Below are positions 7,091 to 11,044 of a stretch of 11,044 bases of DNA, piece after piece (the stretch's first letter is position 1; each line of letters opens with the position of its first letter). The notes beneath the pieces were generated by a model. The model searched no databases. It was given only the letters and a program-made list of their open reading frames with translations, and had not been told where the DNA came from. This DNA comes from Bacteroidales bacterium (GTDB lineage Bacteria; Bacteroidota; Bacteroidia; Bacteroidales; SMBSF77). The stretch lies in contig JAIOTT010000180.1 of the NCBI GenBank assembly GCA_021106655.1, positions 1 to 11,044 of the forward strand. The letters are read 5' to 3'. The position numbers and the translations under genes are program-made.

Positions 7091-8224
7091 CTGCTTCGGG
7101 GCTTTTCTTCTGTAGACTTCAAAACCATCACTAACTAAAGCCAAAGTGCTAATTTTACCTTCGCTGTTGTATTCCCTGTTGAGCTGTATATCACTTCTGG
7201 TAATAGTATTAAAGCCACTAATACCTACATCGGCAATATCCCAGAAAGTAATATTTTCGGGTTGATTTTCAACATGATTCTTGTTCCTGAAAACGTCCTT
7301 AAATTTGGATAATGCAAAACCCAATAATGTTTTGCTATCATCCGTTGCAGGATCAGTATCAGCATATTGAATATCATCAACATTAGAATTCCTGAAAACA
7401 TCATAAATATAATCACGATCCTCTGTTACTATTTCTCTGGTATTTGCCCTTAATTCAACAGATGTGATTTTTATCTTTTTGATCTGCTCCGGGTCTTTAT
7501 CACTTACATCCGTTTTTCTTTTGGGAGCTTTTAATGATCTTTGTTTGGTATGCGGATTTCTATTAATGATAGTTCTTATTCCTGAACTGTTATCTTCTTT
7601 AGAAGGTGATATTACTTGTTCTTTTTTCTCAGCTTTTTTTGTATCTACACTATCTTCCACAATAGCACTTCCCTGGCCTGCCTGAGCAATAATATTCTCT
7701 TTATTTTCAGGAGCATCAATATTCAGATAAATGCTAAAGAACAACAATATAACGGCAGCAGCAGAAGTTGCATAATACAAGGCAGGCTTCCAACTAATAA
7801 TAGCAGCCTTTTTATATAGCGAGGATTTGTCAGGAAAAACAACAGCTCTGTCCGGACTCAGAATACTCAACTTAAACAATTCATATTCTTTTTGCAGGAA
7901 AGTATTTTTTTTCAGAAAGAGAACAAGGTTTGTTTCTTCATTTGCTTTCAGTTCCTTTTCGATGGAAGCAATAAGGTATTCTTCATAGTTTTCAGCATTT
8001 ATCCCATTCACTGCTGTGACAGGTTGTTTTTTTAAATCTCCTTTTGCTTCAAATGTGATATTTTCGTCAGGTTTTATTGATATATTTTCAAACTCATCAA
8101 ATTCACTCTTCAGATCCTGATTTTGCTCAAGGAACAACATCAAATCAGCAACCTCACCGGGAGTGAGTTGATTTTCACGGTAGTCGAGAAAGTAGATCTC
8201 GTAGTTATTCCTGTTAATCCTCAT
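7079..8224 (-). CDS. Probable membrane anti-sigma factor with duplicated N-terminal domain
   Basis: A 381-residue single-pass membrane protein with one hydrophobic helix at about 148-168 (ALYYATSAAAVILLFFSIYL). The cytoplasmic part (1-147) contains two tandem copies of a roughly 60-residue unit, 7-66 and 79-138. They align without gaps at a constant offset of 72 with 21 identities, both with NYE, an LxLFL core and KK at the end. The presumed periplasmic part has a charged low-complexity stretch (about 185-255). It is followed by a folded-looking domain (about 258-372) with ITFWDIADVGISGFNTITRSD. No zinc-binding HxxxCxxC motif is seen. It begins 54 bases after the sigma gene, no promoter is evident between them, and it is probably co-transcribed. 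The anti-sigma role is inferred from position and topology. The last few residues (about 377-381) are encoded within or beside a heptad repeat. Confidence 0.8.
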   Translation of the reverse strand: MRINRNNYEIYFLDYRENQLTPGEVADLMLFLEQNQDLKSEFDEFENISIKPDENITFEAKGDLKKQPVTAVNGINAENYEEYLIASIEKELKANEETNLVLFLKKNTFLQKEYELFKLSILSPDRAVVFPDKSSLYKKAAIISWKPALYYATSAAAVILLFFSIYLNIDAPENKENIIAQAGQGSAIVEDSVDTKKAEKKEQVISPSKEDNSSGIRTIINRNPHTKQRSLKAPKRKTDVSDKDPEQIKKIKITSVELRANTREIVTEDRDYIYDVFRNSNVDDIQYADTDPATDDSKTLLGFALSKFKDVFRNKNHVENQPENITFWDIADVGISGFNTITRSDIQLNREYNSEGKISTLALVSDGFEVYRRKAPKQSRQ

Positions 8225-8278
8225 TACAACTTATTGCTATTTACTTTGAATTATTCCATCATTTCCTGTTATCATATA

Positions 8279-8764
8279 CTAAACAACTCTGTCAAGGCTA
8301 CCGATGTACTCCTTCATAAAAATCCTTGCCCTGTAAATATATACTTTAACCTGTGATTCATTTAAACCTGTAATATCCCCGATTTCATCATATGAATAAC
8401 CTTCATAATCCCTCAATAAAAGTACTGAGCGTTGAATATCGGGCAATTTACAAACAGCTTCATCAAGAATTTCCTTAAGGTCAGAATAGGAATGCTCAAC
8501 GACAAGTTCATTACAATTTGTATTATTAAATTCATTTATTCGTTTTTCCCTTCTGATCATGTCGATCATATTATGATATGCTGTAGTGAACAGATATGAG
8601 CGTGCTTTTTCAAAATTTATCTGCCTGACTTTCTCCCACATCTTAAAGAACGAATCCTGAACGATATCTTTAGCCATCTCTTCATCCCTGATATTTTTCA
8701 GGATGAAACGAAAAACCCCATCAGAATACTTATCAACACAAGTGTTATACTCTACAACAGTCAT
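8279..8764 (-). CDS. ECF-type RNA polymerase sigma factor
   Basis: A 161-residue extracytoplasmic-function sigma factor. Sigma region 2 spans about 6-74, with the core-binding DIVQDSFFKMWEKV (33-46) and the promoter-melting/-10 segment ARSYLFTTAYHNMIDMIRRE (54-73). Sigma region 4 spans about 98-155, with LPDIQRSVLLLRDYEGYSYDEI and the helix-turn-helix GLNESQVKVYIYRAR (133-147). The length is at the compact end typical of Bacteroidota ECF factors. The gene is preceded by TGTAAC-N16-CGTCATA and followed by a membrane anti-sigma gene, the usual arrangement of an autoregulated ECF module. The inducing signal cannot be read from the sequence. The GIN-barrel target suggests a cell-envelope stimulus. 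Confidence 0.96.
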   Translation of the reverse strand: MTVVEYNTCVDKYSDGVFRFILKNIRDEEMAKDIVQDSFFKMWEKVRQINFEKARSYLFTTAYHNMIDMIRREKRINEFNNTNCNELVVEHSYSDLKEILDEAVCKLPDIQRSVLLLRDYEGYSYDEIGDITGLNESQVKVYIYRARIFMKEYIGSLDRVV

Positions 8765-8796
8765 TCAGAAATTTATGTGAATCAGTCCTTATTATC

Positions 8797-8825
8797 TATG
8801 ACGGATAAGATGGCTAATGGTTACA
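8797..8825 (-). promoter_or_regulatory. Probable autoregulated ECF promoter of the sigma gene
   Basis: On the minus strand, TGTAAC (8825-8820) is followed after 16 bases by CGTCATA (8803-8797). Both blocks are identical to those before the GIN-barrel gene, and the distance to the start codon is similar (32 bases from the -10 block). A perfect 10-bp palindrome, ATAATATTAT, sits just upstream at 8838-8847. Confidence 0.78.
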
Positions 8826-8856
8826 GACTTGCTTTGAATAATATTATCCTTAGCCA

Positions 8857-8911
8857 GAAGTCCGAAGCCTGAAGCCTGAAGGAAAACCACTTATGGCTTC
8901 CAGCTTCAGGC
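8857..8911. repeat. Inverted heptad array next to the lepA stop
   Basis: The left arm has 7-bp units beginning GAAG at 8857, 8864, 8871 and 8878; two are identical (GAAGCCT). The right arm has units beginning CTT at 8890, 8897 and 8904 in their own 7-bp register. The arms are complementary: 8867-8881 pairs with 8897-8911 at 13 of 15 positions around a 15-base loop, and the hairpin ends 4 bases from the lepA stop. It lacks a T-run on the minus strand, so it is not a standard intrinsic terminator, though it could protect or end the lepA transcript. Confidence 0.85.
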
Positions 8912-8915
8912 AATA

Positions 8916-10703
8916 TTAATCCAATTTCAACACAGCCAGAAATGCCTGCTGCGGTACCTCCACATTTCCAACCTGCCTCATACGTTTTTTCCCTTTTTTT
9001 TGTTTTTCCAGGAGTTTACGTTTCCTTGTTATATCACCACCATAACATTTTGCAGTCACATCTTTTCTGAGGGCTCTAACGGTTTCCCTGGCAATTATCT
9101 TTGATCCGATGGCAGCCTGAATAGCAACATCAAATTGCTGCCTTGGAATAAGCTCTTTCAATTTAACACACATCCTTCTACTAAAATCATATGCATTATC
9201 TCTGTGGATCAGTGTAGATAAAGCATCTACAACTTCATCATTAAGAAGAATATCCAGGCGAACAAGATTCGCCAGTTTATATCCGGACTGATAATAATCA
9301 AAGGAAGCATATCCTTTTGAAATACTTTTCAGCCTATCATAAAAATCAAAAACTATTTCACCCAGTGGCATTTCAAAGCTCACTTCCACACGGTCACTGG
9401 TAAGGTACACTTGATTTTTCAGTATCCCTCTTTTATCGATACACAACTTCATAACAGATCCGACATACTCTGATTTAGAGATAATATTTGCAGTTATGTA
9501 TGGTTCTTCAATTCTATCAAGGTAGTTTGGCGCGGGTAATCCGGATGGATTATGTACTTCAATAAGCTCACCTTTTGTTGTGTATGCATTATAGGAAACA
9601 TTAGGGACTGTTGTGATCACATCCATATTAAATTCTCTGTCGAGGCGCTCCTGTATTATTTCCATATGCAGCAGTCCAAGAAATCCACATCTGAAACCAA
9701 AACCTAAAGCAACGGAGGATTCTGGGATAAAGGTCAATGAAGCATCATTCAATTTCAGCTTATCCATGGAAGCTCTCAGCTCTTCATAATCATCAGTGTC
9801 GACAGGATATATTCCGGCAAAGACCATAGGTTTAACATCACTGAATCCTGAAATAGCTTCCTTGCATGAATTTTCAACATGGGTGATAGTATCTCCAACC
9901 TTAACTTCTTTTGAAGTTTTTATTCCGGAGATAATATATCCGACATCTCCACTTTTCAAGACTTCACGAGGTATGCGGTCAAGCTTGAGTACACCTATTT
10001 CATCAGCATTATATTCTTTTCCGGTTGAAACAAACTTAACATGATCTCCTTTACGGATCTCACCATTCATTATCCTGAAATATGCAATTATTCCCCTGAA
10101 GGAATTAAATAAGGAATCAAAAATCAAGGCCTGTAACGGTGCTTCAGCATCACCAACAGGATGTGGAATCTTATCAATTACAGTATTTATTATTTTATCT
10201 ATGCCATATCCAGTTTTCCCACTTGCTTCAATTATATCATCTTCATTACAGCCAATAAGATCAATTATCTGATCTCTTACTTCATCTGCCATTGCATTTT
10301 CCAGATCCATTTTATTCATGACCGGTATGATTTCCAAATCATTTTCAAGGGCAAGATAAAGGTTAGAAATTGTTTGGGCCTGTATTCCCTGGGTGGCGTC
10401 AACTATAAGCAATGCACCTTCACATGCAGCTATTGAACGTGATACTTCATAAGAAAAATCAACATGCCCGGGAGTGTCGATCAGGTTTAAAATATATTTT
10501 TGATCATTGTGCAAATATTCCATCTGAATGGCATGGCTTTTTATAGTTATACCTCTTTCTCTTTCAATGTCCATATCATCCAATAGTTGATTCTGTAAAT
10601 CCCTTCCTGTAACAGTATCAGTGTATTCCAGAAGCCTGTCGGCGATAGTACTTTTCCCGTGATCTATATGCGCAATAATGCAAAAATTCCTTATGTGCTC
10701 CAT
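8916..10703 (-). CDS. lepA: Elongation factor 4 (LepA), translational GTPase
   Basis: Ribosome-binding GTPase related to EF-G. The ATG at 10703 gives MEHIRNFCIIAHIDHGKST, the canonical LepA N-terminus and 595 residues, a typical length. An in-frame TTG three codons upstream (10712) is unlikely to be used. Counting from the ATG, GTPase motifs are G1 AHIDHGKS (11-18), G2 RGIT (50-53), G3 DTPGH (76-80) and G4 NKMD (130-133). EF-G-like domains follow, including GFRCGFLGLLHMEI. The LepA-specific C-terminal domain contains CYGGDITRKRKLLEKQKKGK and KKRMRQVGNVEVPQQAF, and ends AVLKLD. It is transcribed toward the sigma gene. No T-run terminator was found between them, only the heptad hairpin, so some read-through into sigma is possible. 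Confidence 0.98.
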   Translation of the reverse strand: MEHIRNFCIIAHIDHGKSTIADRLLEYTDTVTGRDLQNQLLDDMDIERERGITIKSHAIQMEYLHNDQKYILNLIDTPGHVDFSYEVSRSIAACEGALLIVDATQGIQAQTISNLYLALENDLEIIPVMNKMDLENAMADEVRDQIIDLIGCNEDDIIEASGKTGYGIDKIINTVIDKIPHPVGDAEAPLQALIFDSLFNSFRGIIAYFRIMNGEIRKGDHVKFVSTGKEYNADEIGVLKLDRIPREVLKSGDVGYIISGIKTSKEVKVGDTITHVENSCKEAISGFSDVKPMVFAGIYPVDTDDYEELRASMDKLKLNDASLTFIPESSVALGFGFRCGFLGLLHMEIIQERLDREFNMDVITTVPNVSYNAYTTKGELIEVHNPSGLPAPNYLDRIEEPYITANIISKSEYVGSVMKLCIDKRGILKNQVYLTSDRVEVSFEMPLGEIVFDFYDRLKSISKGYASFDYYQSGYKLANLVRLDILLNDEVVDALSTLIHRDNAYDFSRRMCVKLKELIPRQQFDVAIQAAIGSKIIARETVRALRKDVTAKCYGGDITRKRKLLEKQKKGKKRMRQVGNVEVPQQAFLAVLKLD

Positions 10704-10749
10704 TTTATGCAAAAATAGTATTATTATTAATATCTTTGTTAGAGGAGGG

Positions 10750-10757
10750 CAAATTTA
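10750..10757 (-). promoter_or_regulatory. Possible -7 element for lepA
   Basis: On the minus strand the sequence is TAAATTTG, an exact TAnnTTTG match, 46 bases before the lepA ATG. No TTTG occurs at the expected -33 spacing; the nearest (10766-10763) is far too close. Confidence 0.35.
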
Positions 10758-10769
10758 AAGATCAAATAT

Positions 10770-10784
10770 TTTACTAATAGTAAA
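10770..10784. other. 15-bp palindrome upstream of lepA
   Basis: TTTACT-AAT-AGTAAA is a perfect 6-bp inverted repeat around three bases. It lies about where the -33 region of the proposed lepA promoter would fall. It could be an operator, but in DNA this AT-rich chance is a serious alternative. Confidence 0.25.
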
Positions 10785-10850
10785 TACTTTTTAACACGAA
10801 TTAGCAGTTTATTTTAATTAATTTCACAACCTGAATTATATTAAAAAAGA

Positions 10851-10923
10851 AGTTATACGTTATAAGTTAAATGAAAATAAAATTATTTCTACAGGAAGAA
10901 CTATGAACTAATAACTTATAACT
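10851..10923. repeat. Inverted heptad array of AGTT-type units
   Basis: The left arm has three 7-bp units at 10851, 10858 and 10865: AGTTATA, CGTTATA, AGTTAAA. The right arm has four units at 10896, 10903, 10910 and 10917, all ending AACT, the reverse complement of AGTT. An 11-bp perfect inverted repeat joins the arms (10859-10869 with 10912-10922). Together with the next repeat and the lepA upstream signals this fills the gene-free stretch from 10704 to the window end. Confidence 0.8.
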
Positions 10924-10969
10924 AATAATGCGAATCAAGAGTTGAAAAAATAATATGCTGAAAATTAGC

Positions 10970-11044
10970 CACTAAGGCATGAAGACACAAAGATATCACG
11001 AAGACTGACAAATGACAGCATTATTAACTTTGTGAACCTTAGAG
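10970..11044. repeat. Octad-period inverted repeat, cut by the window end
   Basis: Units of form CAnNAAGR with an 8-bp period start at 10970, 10978 and 10986. A fourth (CACGAAGA) is at 10997 after a 3-bp slip. A right arm of opposite orientation begins at 11027 (ACTTTGTG, then AACCTTAG) and runs off the window. It resembles a repeat type I associate with Bacteroidota intergenic DNA, but no database comparison was made. Confidence 0.65.

Noticed and set aside
6835..7131. Minus-strand open frame of 98 codons spanning the heptad array and the GIN-barrel 5' region
   Set aside because: It overlaps two better genes and the ECF promoter. Its middle is the translated heptad repeat, and it has no family resemblance.
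10161..10436. Plus-strand open frame of 91 codons inside lepA
   Set aside because: It is antisense to the highly conserved GTPase domain and shows no recognisable product.
10704..10712. Upstream TTG start for lepA adding three residues
   Set aside because: The ATG at 10703 reproduces the conserved LepA N-terminus exactly. The extension adds nothing conserved.
10970..11044. Insertion-sequence end or attachment site at the window edge
   Set aside because: No transposase or integrase fragment is visible. The structure is explained by an octad-period inverted repeat.

Overview
The window looks like chromosomal DNA of a Bacteroidota member, probably in or near Bacteroidales. The grounds are AT-rich intergenic DNA, Bacteroidota-type promoter elements (TTTG / TAnnTTTG), little visible Shine-Dalgarno sequence, outer-membrane beta-barrel proteins, and an ECF sigma / membrane anti-sigma / GIN-domain (DUF2807) cluster. 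No tRNA, rRNA, CRISPR array, phage gene or insertion sequence was recognised. The genus was not determined.

Layout. Positions 1-235 hold a 7-bp-period repeat and a strong hairpin terminator. On the minus strand, 236-937 encodes a small exported beta-barrel protein with its own promoter near 976-1005. On the plus strand, 1187-4464 is a three-gene run: phosphate acetyltransferase (pta), a divergent 3-hydroxyacyl-CoA dehydrogenase, and acetate kinase (ackA). Pta and AckA form the acetyl-CoA to acetate, ATP-yielding fermentation branch. The gene between them belongs to the 3-hydroxybutyryl-CoA dehydrogenase family but has lost two normally conserved active-site residues.

From 4483 to 10703 everything is on the minus strand. 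In transcription order: lepA (EF-4), an ECF sigma factor, its probable membrane anti-sigma factor, a GIN-domain/beta-barrel fusion protein, a two-tier terminator, and yebC. The sigma gene and the GIN-barrel gene are each preceded, about 33-36 bases before the start codon, by the same two-block element: TGTAAC, then 16 or 17 bases, then CGTCATA. This is a good candidate for the promoter recognised by the encoded sigma factor, giving an autoregulated cell-envelope circuit in which the anti-sigma is co-transcribed with the sigma and the GIN-barrel protein is a target.

The most unusual structure is outside genes. Four intergenic spaces (128-177, 7006-7090, 8857-8911, 10851-10923) carry short degenerate arrays with a strict 7-bp period, mostly arranged as two arms of opposite orientation. 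A fifth site at the window's end (10970 onward) has an 8-bp period. The unit sequence differs from site to site, but the period and the inverted layout recur. One array supplies the stop codon of the anti-sigma gene and another abuts the lepA stop.
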